NCBI GenBank assembly: GCA_030432695.1
Contig: JAUILN010000008.1
Span: 462,479 to 526,478, forward strand
DNA from: a bacterium
Lineage (GTDB): Bacteria > Planctomycetota > UBA1135 > UBA2386
Length of the DNA: 64,000 nucleotides
Direction of reading: 5' to 3'
The first letter of the stretch is position 1. Each line of letters opens with the position of its first letter. The notes under the pieces are model-generated. The model saw only the letters and a list, made by a program, of their open reading frames with translations, was not told where the DNA came from and did no database searches. This document shows, one piece after another, positions 29,817-39,453 of this stretch. A program made the position numbers and the translations under genes.

Positions 29817-30728
29817 ATGGCGTTCCCCGCCCCGATCGAAGCCCTGCGCCCGCATCAGTGGGTCAAGAACCTGCTGGTGTTCGCACCGCTCCTGTTCGCG
29901 CGCCGGCTCACCGACCAGACCGCGATCCTCCACGCCGTCCTGGCGTTCGTCGGCTTCTGCGCCGCCGCGAGCGCGATCTACCTGTTCAACGACCTGCTCG
30001 ACCGCGAGGCAGACGCGCGGCATCCGAAGAAGCGCCGACGTCCGATCGCCTCGGGCCGGCTGCGGCCCGGCACGGCGCGGATCGAGGCGGTCCTGCTGGT
30101 CCTCACCACGCTCGGCATCGGTCTGACGATCCCGCCCGACCACGCCGGCGTGCCGTTCCTGACCTGGCCGCTGGCCTACCTGATCCTCAACGTCGCCTAC
30201 ACGCTGCGCCTCAAGCGCGTGGCCATCGTCGATGCGATCTGCATCGCGCTGGGCTTCCAGCTCCGGGTCCACACCGGCAGCGCAGCGATCGGGGTGCCGT
30301 CCTCGGGCTGGCTCCTGCTCTGCACGTTCTTCTTCGCGACCTTCGTGGCGCTGTGCAAGCGCCGCGCGGAGCTGGCCGGGCTGGAGGTCGAGGGCACCGA
30401 CAAGACCGCCACGCGGCGCAGCCTCCGCGACTACGACGTGGCGTTCCTCGACCAGATCGTCGCGCCGGTCGCCGCGATGTCGGTGCTGGCGTACGCGCTC
30501 TACACCCTCGACGCGGCGACCATCCACAAGCACGGACCGCACCTGGGCCTGACCGTGCCGGTGGTCACCTTCGGCGTGTTCCGCTACCTGTGGCTGGTGC
30601 TGCAGCGCGATGGCGCGGAGGACCCGGCAAGGCTCCTGTTCCGCGACCGCCAACTGCTGATCGCCGGGGTGGTGTGGGTGGCGCTGGTCACCGCGCTGAT
30701 CCTGGGCACCGCGCCGCGCGCCGGCTGA
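29817..30728 (+). CDS. UbiA-family prenyltransferase, decaprenyl-phosphate phosphoribosyltransferase-like
   Basis: 303-residue membrane protein with about eight hydrophobic segments. The N-terminal ALRPHQWVKNLLVFAPLLF and the metal-diphosphate motif NDLLDREAD (58-66) followed by RHPKKRRRPIASG match the DPPR-synthase branch of UbiA, which attaches phosphoribose to a polyprenyl phosphate. The second motif is LKRVAIVDAICIALGF. The product in relatives feeds polyprenyl-phosphoryl pentose used in envelope glycans, which suits the divergent GT2/GT83/GT9 operon. I start at the ATG giving MAFPAPIEALRPHQW. A long hairpin begins within its stop codon. Confidence 0.85.
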   Translation: MAFPAPIEALRPHQWVKNLLVFAPLLFARRLTDQTAILHAVLAFVGFCAAASAIYLFNDLLDREADARHPKKRRRPIASGRLRPGTARIEAVLLVLTTLGIGLTIPPDHAGVPFLTWPLAYLILNVAYTLRLKRVAIVDAICIALGFQLRVHTGSAAIGVPSSGWLLLCTFFFATFVALCKRRAELAGLEVEGTDKTATRRSLRDYDVAFLDQIVAPVAAMSVLAYALYTLDAATIHKHGPHLGLTVPVVTFGVFRYLWLVLQRDGAEDPARLLFRDRQLLIAGVVWVALVTALILGTAPRAG

Positions 30729-30783
30729 TCTACCACTTCCGAGAATCGGCGCGCCCAGCGCTGATTCTCGGAAGTGGTAGATC
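30727..30783. repeat. Long perfect hairpin after the UbiA gene
   Basis: Two 21-base arms (30727-30747 and 30763-30783) are exactly complementary around a 15-base loop. The left arm overlaps the UbiA stop codon and the right arm runs into the first unit of a direct repeat. It could terminate transcription of the UbiA gene or belong to a mobile repeat element. The arm core CTTCCGAGAATC is unlike the surrounding coding sequence. Confidence 0.7.
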
Positions 30784-30978
30784 CAAACAACATCGGCAGC
30801 GCGGCCGACTGCCTCGGGGCATGGCGAGCGCAGCGAGTCATGCCCATCCAGTGGAGGCAGGAGGCCGCACGATCGACTCCGCAGGAGTCGATCCAAACAA
30901 CATCGTCAGCGCGGCCGACTGCCTCGGGGCATGGCGAGCGCAGCGAGTCATGCCCATCCAATGGAGGCAGGAGGCCGC
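30780..30978. repeat. Two direct repeat units of 89 bp with hairpins (REP/BIME-like)
   Basis: Unit 1 (30780-30868) and unit 2 (30890-30978) differ at only two positions, with a period of 110 bases. Each unit contains an internal hairpin, GGCATG pairing with CATGCC around the core GCGAGCGCAGCGAG. Between the units is another hairpin, CGACTCC-GCA-GGAGTCG (30874-30890), in the position that the long hairpin holds before unit 1. So each constant unit is preceded by a different hairpin. No gene is credible here. The structure resembles intergenic REP/BIME elements; no transposase is in the window. Confidence 0.65.
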
Positions 30979-30987
30979 GCTGAGCCA

Positions 30988-31419
30988 TCAGAACAGCTCC
31001 TCGCCGGGCAGCGCCGCGGCCTGCCGCACCCAGTCGACGAACCGGGCCTCGTCGAACGCGCCGTCCTCGCCGACGTGCAGGTAGCGCGCGTCGGGTTGCT
31101 TCGAGGCCACCGGCGGCACCGGTGTGAGGTCGGCCCCCTTGAGAAACGCGACCTTCACGTAGCGGGTCAGGCAGTGGAAGCCGAGGAACCAACCCCTGCC
31201 CTCGACCCCGTAGAACGGCGTGTTCCAACGCACCGCCTTGCGCACGCCCGGCACGGTCGCGGCGATCAACGCATCGAGCCGTTCGCCGACCGCGCGCTTC
31301 CAACCGGGCATCGCGTCGAGGTAGGCGCGGACCGGCGCCTCGCCGTCGCCCTTGGGGATCTGCGGGTTGCCGCCGGAGAGCAGGCGCGGCGCATCGGCTG
31401 CGGGCTTCCGTCTTGCCAT
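30988..31419 (-). CDS. DUF1801 (YdhG/YdeI-like fold) protein
   Basis: 143 residues. The family core is clear: RLDALIAATVPGVRKAVRWNTPFYGVEGRGWFL (split by helix and strand) and YVKVAFLKGADLTP, ending with HVGEDGAFDEARFVDWVRQAAAL. Members are small cytoplasmic proteins of unknown biochemical function, some described as iron-chaperone-like. The ATG gives MARRKPAADAPRLLSG. The gene ends 10 bases from the tandem repeats and diverges from the Kelch-like gene. Confidence 0.85.
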   Translation of the reverse strand: MARRKPAADAPRLLSGGNPQIPKGDGEAPVRAYLDAMPGWKRAVGERLDALIAATVPGVRKAVRWNTPFYGVEGRGWFLGFHCLTRYVKVAFLKGADLTPVPPVASKQPDARYLHVGEDGAFDEARFVDWVRQAAALPGEELF

Positions 31420-31650
31420 CGGGTCGGGATCGTAACGGCTCTCGCGGGCAGGTTGCATCGCGTCGCCAACGGCTCGCGGCTCCTCGTTCCGTATCGGCCC
31501 CGAACCGTCACCTGGATGCTCCACCCGGTTGCGGCGAGCGCACGCCCACCGAGCCGTATCCGGGATCCTTGCGGTCACGACCGACCGTCGACGCCCGCGG
31601 GGCACGCCCGTTGCCTTCGCGGCGCGGTCCGCAGAACCCAGGAGCCCGTG

Positions 31651-33831
31651 ATGACCGACCGGATCGCCGCCTCTCACGCTCGTCCCGCCCGCCTCTCCGC
31701 GCCGGGACTCGCGCTCACCCTCCTCGCCACAGCACCACTCGCCCAGAGCACCCCGCAATGGCTCAGCCACGAGCCGTCGCCCCGCGCCGACGCCGCGATG
31801 GCCTTCGACGCGGCACGCGGGCGCACCGTCCTGTTCGCCGGCCTGGAGCGCACGGGCGATGCGCTCGCCGACACCTGGGAATGGGACGGCCACGGCTGGC
31901 AGCCGATGCGCACCGGGTCGAGTCCGTCGGCACGTCGGGGGGCCGCGATGGCCTACGACTCGACCCGCGACTGCATGGTGCTGTTCGGCGGGCTCGGCAC
32001 CGGCCGGCTCGACGACACCTGGGAGCTGAAGGACGGCAACTGGTACCAGCGCACGCCGGCCCATCGCCCCGCGCCGCGGTACGACGCGCGCCTGGCCTAC
32101 GATCCGATCCGCCAGGTCACGGTCCTGTTCGGCGGCAACGACGGCGCCTCCCTCGCGGACGAGACCTGGGAGTGGGACGGCCAGGACTGGACGCGTCGGA
32201 CCCCGGCCACGTCGCCCTCGACGACCGCGTCCGCCTGCGCGATGACCTGGGACGCCGGCCGGCGCCGTATCGCGCTCTACGACGCGCGGCTGCGCCAGCT
32301 CTGGGAGTGGGACGGCACCACCTGGACGTCGCGCTCGCTCGGCGCGGGTCCCTTCTCGGCGCGCGAGTTCACGATGGTCCACGACGCGCGCCGCAGCCGG
32401 CTGGTGGTCTTCGGCGGCTACGGCTACCACCTGCCGAGCGACGAGCTGTGGGAATGGGACGGCGCGAACTGGTCGCAGGCGCAGCCCGGCGACCGCCCTG
32501 GAGGCCGCTCCCGACACACCGCCGCCTACGACGCTTTGCGTGGCGAGATGGTGATCTTCGGCGGCGGGCTCTCGACCCCCGACCTGGCGGAGACCTGGAC
32601 CTGGGACGGCACGCGTTGGTCGACGCCCCGGCCGCCGCAGCGCAGCGACTCGACTTTGGCGGAAAACCTGCCACGCTTCCGCCTGGTGCTGTTCGGCGGA
32701 ATCTCCGACGCGGTCGCCGGCCTCGATCGCCCCCTGCTCGACGACACCTGGCTGTGGGACGGCTACCGATGGACCCGGCCGATGAACTCCCAGGGACCAT
32801 CGGCGCGTCGATCGGCGGCACTCGCGCAGCTGCGCGCCAACGGCCCGTTGGTGCTGTTCGGCGGGCAGGACGACCAGACCCCGCTGCTGGACGACACCTG
32901 GACGTGGAGTGGTTCGATCTGGCAGCAGCGGACTCCCGCGACCCGACCCGCAGGTCGCGCCGCACACGCCATGGCCGGGGACCTGGCCCGCGGCGTGGTC
33001 GTGATGTTCGGAGGCGTCGTCCGCGGACGGGGCAACGTCGACGAGACCTGGGAGTACGACGGCACCAACTGGGTGCAGCGCAACCCGGCTCTCGCGCCGC
33101 CGCCACGCTCCGGCCACGGGATGACCTACGACCCTGTCCGCCGACGGACGATCCTGTATGGCGGAGACGGCCTGAACGACACGTGGGAGTGGGACGGGAC
33201 GAGTTGGACCCAGCGGGCAACGTCGAATCGGCCACCGGCGGGACGCGGCCGGAAGTCGCTCGCCTTCGATCCGAACCGCGGGATCGTGGTCCTCGCCGAA
33301 GCGGGCTCCGCACTCACCTGGGGCTTCGACGGCACCGACTGGACGCCCCTGCAGCCACGGGTCGACGCCGAAGCGGCGGAGCTCGCCTTCGACCGGGCGA
33401 GCGACCGGCTGGTCGCCCTGTCTTCGCGCACCGCCGTGCTCGGCGCCCCATCCGCGGTGCAGACCTACTCGAACGGTTGCCCCGGCAGCCGCGGCGTGCC
33501 ACTGCTCAGCGCCGGCGACCCGTGGCTCGGCAACTCCCGGTTCCGGCTGGACGTGCTCGGCGCCCGGGGCTCCAGCCTCGGAGTGCTGGCGTTGGGGGCC
33601 GGCGCCGCGAACCTCCCGATCGGCGGCACCTGCGTCCTGCTGGTCCGGCAACCGCTCACGATTCCCTTCAGCACCTCACCGCTCGGTTTCGGCACCGTGC
33701 CGCTGGCCGTACCCGAGGCACCGCTCCTGCGCGGAATCGACCTCTTCACCCAGGCGGTGGTCGCCGACCCGAGGAACCCGAGTCTCGGCCTGGCGGTCAG
33801 CCAGGGACTGAAGCTGACGCTGGGTGACTGA
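31651..33831 (+). CDS. Secreted Kelch/galactose-oxidase-like beta-propeller protein
   Basis: 726 residues, ATG with GGAG 6 bases upstream. A signal peptide (about 13-32, ARLSAPGLALTLLATAPLAQ) is followed by about eleven propeller blades of the form R...MAYD..R..VVLFGG...DTWEWDG..W, with cores such as TWEWDGHGWQP, LWEWDGTTWTS and TWTWDGTRWST. The count suggests more than one propeller. The last 120 residues form a separate domain beginning SNGCPGSRGVPLLS and ending GLKLTLGD, which recurs at the end of the ELWxxDGT protein at 60.7 kb. It is probably an extracellular or surface protein with binding function; no catalytic residues can be named. Confidence 0.85.
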   Translation: MTDRIAASHARPARLSAPGLALTLLATAPLAQSTPQWLSHEPSPRADAAMAFDAARGRTVLFAGLERTGDALADTWEWDGHGWQPMRTGSSPSARRGAAMAYDSTRDCMVLFGGLGTGRLDDTWELKDGNWYQRTPAHRPAPRYDARLAYDPIRQVTVLFGGNDGASLADETWEWDGQDWTRRTPATSPSTTASACAMTWDAGRRRIALYDARLRQLWEWDGTTWTSRSLGAGPFSAREFTMVHDARRSRLVVFGGYGYHLPSDELWEWDGANWSQAQPGDRPGGRSRHTAAYDALRGEMVIFGGGLSTPDLAETWTWDGTRWSTPRPPQRSDSTLAENLPRFRLVLFGGISDAVAGLDRPLLDDTWLWDGYRWTRPMNSQGPSARRSAALAQLRANGPLVLFGGQDDQTPLLDDTWTWSGSIWQQRTPATRPAGRAAHAMAGDLARGVVVMFGGVVRGRGNVDETWEYDGTNWVQRNPALAPPPRSGHGMTYDPVRRRTILYGGDGLNDTWEWDGTSWTQRATSNRPPAGRGRKSLAFDPNRGIVVLAEAGSALTWGFDGTDWTPLQPRVDAEAAELAFDRASDRLVALSSRTAVLGAPSAVQTYSNGCPGSRGVPLLSAGDPWLGNSRFRLDVLGARGSSLGVLALGAGAANLPIGGTCVLLVRQPLTIPFSTSPLGFGTVPLAVPEAPLLRGIDLFTQAVVADPRNPSLGLAVSQGLKLTLGD

Positions 33832-33880
33832 TCGCCGGGGAGCAGCTAGGACTCCGGACAACCGAGGCGGACACCGATCA

Positions 33881-34105
33881 TCACTCGGATCCGAGTGTCG
33901 TCAGGTCCAGGACGAACAGCGTCGCCATCGCGACACCGAACCCGAGCAGGATCCAGCGCCTGCTCCGCTCCGACCGGACATGCACGGAGTCGACCAACCA
34001 GCGGATGTCGAGCACAGCGCCCGCGAGCATGAGCACGGCGAGGGCACCCCAGGCCCAGGCCACGCCATCGACGCCGAGATACGCGCCGCCGATCACCTGG
34101 GGCAA
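33881..34105 (-). CDS. Small two-helix membrane protein after pstB
   Basis: 74 residues with two clear hydrophobic segments (WAWGALAVLMLAGAVLDI and WILLGFGVAMATLFVLDL) separated by a charged loop. The putative TTG start lies 4 bases after the pstB stop, so it would be translated with the pst operon. An internal GTG three codons in is an alternative. I know no homologue. Reality is uncertain because high-GC sequence yields many short frames, but the position and hydrophobicity pattern favour a gene. Confidence 0.5.
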   Translation of the reverse strand: MPQVIGGAYLGVDGVAWAWGALAVLMLAGAVLDIRWLVDSVHVRSERSRRWILLGFGVAMATLFVLDLTTLGSE

Positions 34106-34109
34106 TGCC

Positions 34110-34988
<879 letters not shown>

Positions 34989-35001
34989 GACGGGGGCCGG
35001 G

Positions 35002-35991
35002 TCACGACGGGCGCCTCTCGAACCGATGGCGGATGAACACCGCGACGGCGTTGAACGACAACAGCAGCGCCAGCAGCAGCAGGATGCCCGATGCGGCGAC
35101 GTCGTGGAACTCGGGATTGGAACGACGGGCCAGGCTGAAGATCTGCAGAGGCAGAACCGTGAAGTCGTCGACGAGGCTCTCCGGCGTCCACGACAGATAG
35201 ACCACCCCGGCCACCACCAGCATCGGCGCCGCCTCGCCCATCGCCCGGCTCATCGCCAGGATCGAACCGGTCATGATCCCCGGCAGGGCCGACGGCAGAG
35301 TGACCTGGGCGACCATCTGCCAGCGCGTCGCGCCCAGGGCCAACGCCGTCTCCCGCAGGCCGTCGGGCACCGCCCGGAGCGCCTCCTGCGAGGCCACGAT
35401 GACGATCGGCAGGACGACCAGCATCAGCGTGAGGCCACCCGCGAGCACACTGCGGCCGAACGGCAGCTGCAGCTCGAACGGCGTGCCCTCGAACCACAGG
35501 AACGCCGGGTCGGACGGCGTGCCGATCAGGTTCCAGAACTGCACGAAGGCGGTCAGCCCGATGATGCCGTAGACGATCGACGGCACGCCAGCGAGGTTCG
35601 GGACGTTGAGCTGCAGGAAGCCGTGCAGCTTCGCCAGCAGCCGCGAGCGTGGCTCGAACTCCACCAGCAGCACGGCGGTGCCGACCCCGACCGGCAGAGC
35701 CGCAGCCGCGCAGACCAGCGCCACGGCCACCGTGCCCCACAGCGACGCCTTGAAACCGCTGCGCTCGGGATGGCGGCTGGCGAAGCGGGTCACCAGGTCG
35801 AGGTCGAAGTGCTCCCAGCCGCGCACCGCGATCGTTCCCAGCAGGACCAGCAGCGACAGCAGACCGACCGCCGCCGCGACCGCGCAGACCGCCACGAACA
35901 GCCGGTCCTTGCGGATCCGACTGCGCCGCCGCGCGGCCCGCGCCGCGTCCGAACCGATGCGACCCGACGACACCGGCGACGAGCCGCTCAT
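35002..35991 (-). CDS. pstA: Phosphate ABC transporter permease PstA
   Basis: 329-residue inner-membrane permease with six main hydrophobic segments after a basic N terminus. The EAA-type coupling loop ALRAVPDGLRETALALGATRWQM and the following ALPGIMTGSILAMSRAMGEAAPMLVV are typical of PstA. LNVPNLAGVPSIVYGIIGL is the family's central stretch. The ATG overlaps the pstC stop by 4 bases. Confidence 0.95.
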   Translation of the reverse strand: MSGSSPVSSGRIGSDAARAARRRSRIRKDRLFVAVCAVAAAVGLLSLLVLLGTIAVRGWEHFDLDLVTRFASRHPERSGFKASLWGTVAVALVCAAAALPVGVGTAVLLVEFEPRSRLLAKLHGFLQLNVPNLAGVPSIVYGIIGLTAFVQFWNLIGTPSDPAFLWFEGTPFELQLPFGRSVLAGGLTLMLVVLPIVIVASQEALRAVPDGLRETALALGATRWQMVAQVTLPSALPGIMTGSILAMSRAMGEAAPMLVVAGVVYLSWTPESLVDDFTVLPLQIFSLARRSNPEFHDVAASGILLLLALLLSFNAVAVFIRHRFERRPS

Positions 35992-36932
35992 CGGTAGGTC
36001 TCCTGGAACCGGCGACGGACCACCTGGCCGACCAGCGTCAGCGCGAGCGTCATCACGAACAGCGCCGCGGCGACGGCGTAGCAGGACAGGTACTCCGCGC
36101 CGAAGTTCGACACGTCGCCCATGAAGATCTGGACCATGAAGCCGGTCATGGTCTGGACCGGTCCGCGCGGGTCGATCGACACGCTGGCGATGGTGCCCGC
36201 CGCGAGCGCCACGATCATCGTCTCGCCGATCGCGCGCGCGGCGGCGAGCAGCACCGCCGCCACCAGCCCCGAGCCGGCCGCCGGCACCACCACCCGGGTC
36301 GCGACCTCGAACCGCGTCGCCCCGAGCGCGAACGCCGCGGCCCGCAGGTGCGCGGGGACGGCTCGCAGCGCGTCCTCGGTCAGCGAGCTGACGATCGGCA
36401 CGCAGAGCAGTCCGACCGCGACGCCGGCGCTGAACGCGTTGTAGATCTCGAAGCTCGGAAACACCGACTGCAGCAGCGGCGTGATCTCTCGCAGCGCGAA
36501 GAAGCCGAACACCACCGTGGGGATGCCGGCCAGGATCTCCAGCGCCGGCCGCGCCACCGTGCGGAACGCCGGCGCCGCGTACTCCGACAGGTAGATCGCG
36601 GTCAGCAGGCCGAGCGGCACCGCGACCGTCATCGCGATGCAGGTGACGAGCAGGGTCCCGGTCACCAACGGCCAGATCCCGAAGCTCTTCTCACCGCCGA
36701 GCAGCGGGTTCCACTGGCTGCCGAGCAGGAAGTCCAGCAGGGTCACGTCGTCGAGCGCGAAGAACTGCCGCGTCTCCTGGAACAGCACCACCACGATCGC
36801 CAGCGTGGTCGCGAACGAGAACGCGCCGCAGGCGCCCAGACCGAGACGCACCAGGCCCTCGCGGATCCGCCGGTCCGCGGCGGGCGTCGGCCGCGGCAGC
36901 GGCAGGTCGGAGGGCCGCGCGCCGACGCTCAC
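35988..36932 (-). CDS. pstC: Phosphate ABC transporter permease PstC
   Basis: 314 residues, permease partner of PstA. It has the PstC stretches ARPALEILAGIPTVVFGFFAL and EDALRAVPAHLRAAAFALGATRFEV, the coupling loop, and AARAIGETMIVALAAG. The GTG start overlaps the pstS stop by 4 bases (GTGA), and the stop overlaps the pstA start, so the three genes are tightly coupled. Confidence 0.95.
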   Translation of the reverse strand: MSVGARPSDLPLPRPTPAADRRIREGLVRLGLGACGAFSFATTLAIVVVLFQETRQFFALDDVTLLDFLLGSQWNPLLGGEKSFGIWPLVTGTLLVTCIAMTVAVPLGLLTAIYLSEYAAPAFRTVARPALEILAGIPTVVFGFFALREITPLLQSVFPSFEIYNAFSAGVAVGLLCVPIVSSLTEDALRAVPAHLRAAAFALGATRFEVATRVVVPAAGSGLVAAVLLAAARAIGETMIVALAAGTIASVSIDPRGPVQTMTGFMVQIFMGDVSNFGAEYLSCYAVAAALFVMTLALTLVGQVVRRRFQETYR

Positions 36933-37942
36933 CGATACAGCTCCACCAGGGTGCCCTCGCGCCGGCGGCCTTCGTCGGTGAGGAAGTGCGTGCCGCGCTC
37001 GCCGGCATCGAACCGAGCGCGGGCCCGGGCGTACAGTTCGGGCGACAGCGGCACGTAACCCAGTTCGTCGGCCAGCTCCGGGGCACGCGACAGGAAGTAG
37101 TGCACGAACTCCACCACCTGCGGTTCGCGCAGTGACCGATCGGACACGTACAAGAACAGCGGCCGGGAGAACGGCTGGTAGCTGCCGTCGGCGATGCTGG
37201 CCCGGGTCGGCAGTACCGGACCCTGCCCGGCGTCGATCGGCACCGCGCGCACCCGACCACCGTTCGAGAAGTAGTAGGAGCAGCCGAACAGACCGATCGC
37301 ACCCGGTTCGCCGGCGACACCGGTGACCAGGAAGTGGTCGTCCTCGGAGAACTGGATGTCGCGACGGATGCTCTCGCCGCCCGCGGCGATGACTTCCTTC
37401 AGGCGGTCGAAGGTCCCGGAGTCGGTACCCGGCGAGAAGATGCTCAGGGGCAGCGGCGGGAAGTCGGCGCGCACGTCGTCCCAGCTCTCGGCGCCGGCGG
37501 CGGGGCCCTCGAGGAAGATCCGCTGCAGCTCCGCCACCGTCAGATGGTCGACCCAGTGGTTGTCGCGGTGCACTACGATCGTCAGGCCATCGAACGCCAC
37601 CGGCAATTCGACGAACGCGACTCCCGCCCGGGCCGCCGCATCCCGTTCGCTGACCTTGATCGGCCTCGACGCGGTCGCGACGTCGATGTCGCCCACCACG
37701 AAGCGCTTGAAGCCACCACCGGTCCCCGAGTGGGCGACCGCCACCCGCACCTCCGGCGCCACCTCCCGGAAGTCCTCGGCCACCGCCTCGCTCAACGGGT
37801 ACACCGTGCTGGACCCGTCGACCCGGACCCGCCGACCCCGCCCCACCTGCCGCGGGCCCTCGGAGCACGCGCACAGCAGCACGGCACCCCCGAGCAGGGC
37901 TCCGAACAGGGTGGACCGGCGATCGTTGGACGGCGAGGACAC
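36929..37942 (-). CDS. pstS: Phosphate-binding lipoprotein PstS
   Basis: 337-residue phosphate-binding protein of the PstS/SphX type. A signal peptide with lipobox LCAC puts the lipidated Cys at 26. The binding-site segments are VDGSSTVYPLSEAVAEDF, HSGTGGGFKRFVVGDIDVA and SPGTDSGTFD, with FDGLTIVVHRDNHWVDHLT between. It is first in pstSCAB. The 473-base gap upstream shows no Pho-box-like tandem repeat that I can recognise, so phosphate control is assumed from the family rather than seen. Confidence 0.95.
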   Translation of the reverse strand: MSSPSNDRRSTLFGALLGGAVLLCACSEGPRQVGRGRRVRVDGSSTVYPLSEAVAEDFREVAPEVRVAVAHSGTGGGFKRFVVGDIDVATASRPIKVSERDAAARAGVAFVELPVAFDGLTIVVHRDNHWVDHLTVAELQRIFLEGPAAGAESWDDVRADFPPLPLSIFSPGTDSGTFDRLKEVIAAGGESIRRDIQFSEDDHFLVTGVAGEPGAIGLFGCSYYFSNGGRVRAVPIDAGQGPVLPTRASIADGSYQPFSRPLFLYVSDRSLREPQVVEFVHYFLSRAPELADELGYVPLSPELYARARARFDAGERGTHFLTDEGRRREGTLVELYR

Positions 37943-38415
37943 GGCAACCAGCGAGCCCCGCAGACTAACCGGCCCAAGTCGAGCCTCCCTGCAAAGATCC
38001 GATCAAGCCGGACCGGGCGACGGGTCCGCGACGCCCGCCGGATCGCTGCGGCTCCGCGGCCCGCGAGCCCGACCCGAATCCGTTGACACCGCCCTCCCAC
38101 CTGCCCACACTGCGGCGTTTCGTCCTCGGATAGGTCACCGATCCAGGCGGTCCCGCGAGTGGCTCCGAACGGCTCGCCTCGCATTCCCTCGGCCCGTCTC
38201 GACGTCCCGACCTGCCCCGAATCTCACCGCCGGGTCACGTTCCACGGCACCGCCCCCCCGGGGTGGCGCCGCGGATCCCGACGGGCACCCGTCTCACGCC
38301 AACGCCACTCCCGCCTTCCGGAGCGGGCGGCACCGTGGGCGGCCCGCCCGCCGAACTCCCAAGGCACCCCGCATCCTCGGCCTTCAACCACGCGCGTCCC
38401 AGGCGGAGCAGAGCA
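37943..38415. other. 473-base divergent intergenic region between pstS and fabH
   Basis: This is the longest gap of the window. It should hold promoters for both the pst operon (minus) and the fabH operon (plus). Apart from a possible sigma-70 promoter on the plus strand I see only GC-rich, non-repetitive sequence, with no RNA gene, riboswitch or Pho-box pattern that I can support. Short frames across it lack any family resemblance. Confidence 0.6.
38083..38111 (+). promoter_or_regulatory. Possible sigma-70 promoter for the fabH operon
   Basis: A perfect -35 TTGACA is followed after 17 bases by CACACT, a weak -10 matching the consensus at three of six positions. It lies about 305 bases upstream of fabH in the only long gap of the area. 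A transcription start site is not known, so this is a candidate only. Confidence 0.3.
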
Positions 38416-39453
38416 TTGTCCCCATCGGACTCCCATCGAGACGATCCCGTCGGCGTCGCCGCGAACGCTCCGGCGATTTGTTCGATCCGTGGGCTGGGTC
38501 GCTACCTGCCGGAGCGCCAGCTGACCAATGTCGACCTGGAGAAGGTGGTCGACACCTCGGACGAGTGGATCTTCCAGCGCACCGGCATCCGCTCTCGCCG
38601 GGTGATGCCCGAGGATTGGATCACCAGCGACCTCGCGGTCGCCGCCGCCCAGCGTGCCCTGGCCGACGCCGACCTGCCGCTCACGGCGATCGACCAGATG
38701 ATCCTCGCGACCGTGACGCCGGATCACCTGTGCCCGTCGACCGCCTGCGTGGTGCACCACAAGCTCGGCATGAAGAACGTGCCGGCGTTCGACATCTCGG
38801 TGGCCTGCTCGGGCTTCGGCTACGCGCTGTCGATCGCCGCCGCGGGGATCGTCGCGGGCATGCACCACAACGTGCTGGTGATCGGCGCCGAAGCGATGAC
38901 CCGCTTCATGAACTACGAGGACCGGACCAGCTGCATCCTGTTCGGCGACGGCGCCGGTGCCGCGGTGGTGTCCAAGGAAGGCCGCTTCGACCTGCTCTAC
39001 ACCGACAATGGTGCCGACGGGTCGATGGCCGACATGATCGAGATCCCCGGGGGCGGCTCGCGCGAACCGGCCAGCGAGGGAACCCTGCAGGAGCGCCGCC
39101 ACTTCGTGGTGCTGCGCGGCCGCGAGGTCTTCAAGTCGGCGGTCCGACAGATGAGTCAGTCGACCCGCGATGCCGCGGAGGCGCTGGGCATCCAGGTCTC
39201 GGACATCGACTGGATGGTCCCCCACCAGGCCAACGCCCGGATCATCGAGGCGGTCGGGGAACAGCTCGGGCTACCCGCCGAGCGGGTCGTCGTCGACCTC
39301 GAGGACAAGGGCAACACCACCGCCGCGTCGATCCCGATCGCCTTCACCGGTCTCTACGAGCAGGGTCGCTTCGAACCCGGCCAGCTCATCGCCCTGGTCG
39401 GCTTCGGAGCCGGCGCCGCCTGGTCCTGCCAGATCCTGCGCGTCCGCGGATGA
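38416..39453 (+). CDS. fabH: 3-oxoacyl-ACP synthase III family protein (KAS III)
   Basis: 345 residues of the thiolase fold. The catalytic triad is Cys131 (SVACSGFGYAL), His270 (VPHQANARI) and Asn300 (KGNTTAAS), with the spacing of E. coli FabH. The N-terminal region has RGLGRYLPE, TSDEWIFQRTGIRSRR. It condenses an acyl-CoA with malonyl-ACP to start fatty-acid synthesis, though KAS III paralogues in other lipid routes look the same. I chose the TTG giving MSPSDSHRDD because GGAG lies 8 bases upstream; no ATG or GTG is near. The stop overlaps the ino1 start, so the product may serve a shared lipid pathway. Confidence 0.9.
   Translation: MSPSDSHRDDPVGVAANAPAICSIRGLGRYLPERQLTNVDLEKVVDTSDEWIFQRTGIRSRRVMPEDWITSDLAVAAAQRALADADLPLTAIDQMILATVTPDHLCPSTACVVHHKLGMKNVPAFDISVACSGFGYALSIAAAGIVAGMHHNVLVIGAEAMTRFMNYEDRTSCILFGDGAGAAVVSKEGRFDLLYTDNGADGSMADMIEIPGGGSREPASEGTLQERRHFVVLRGREVFKSAVRQMSQSTRDAAEALGIQVSDIDWMVPHQANARIIEAVGEQLGLPAERVVVDLEDKGNTTAASIPIAFTGLYEQGRFEPGQLIALVGFGAGAAWSCQILRVRG

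Noticed and set aside
30780..30978. A short CRISPR array
   Set aside because: There are only two copies, the units are 89 bp, and the single spacer-like segment is itself a hairpin. No cas gene is near; the Cas4-like half of the DUF2779 protein is 24 kb away and belongs to a different family.
27467..31084. A 1205-codon open frame on the plus strand
   Set aside because: It runs antisense through the acyl-CoA synthetase and then in another frame of the UbiA gene. Composition is Arg/Ala/His-rich without family features, as expected for shadow frames in high-GC DNA.
37943..38415. A Pho box upstream of pstS
   Set aside because: No tandem CTGTCAT-like heptamers spaced by four bases are visible on either strand. 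Planctomycete PhoB sites may differ, so absence is not proof of another control.
38159..38524. A gene in the long pstS-fabH gap
   Set aside because: The frame is Pro/Arg/Ser-rich, lacks a convincing ribosome site and overlaps the start of fabH.
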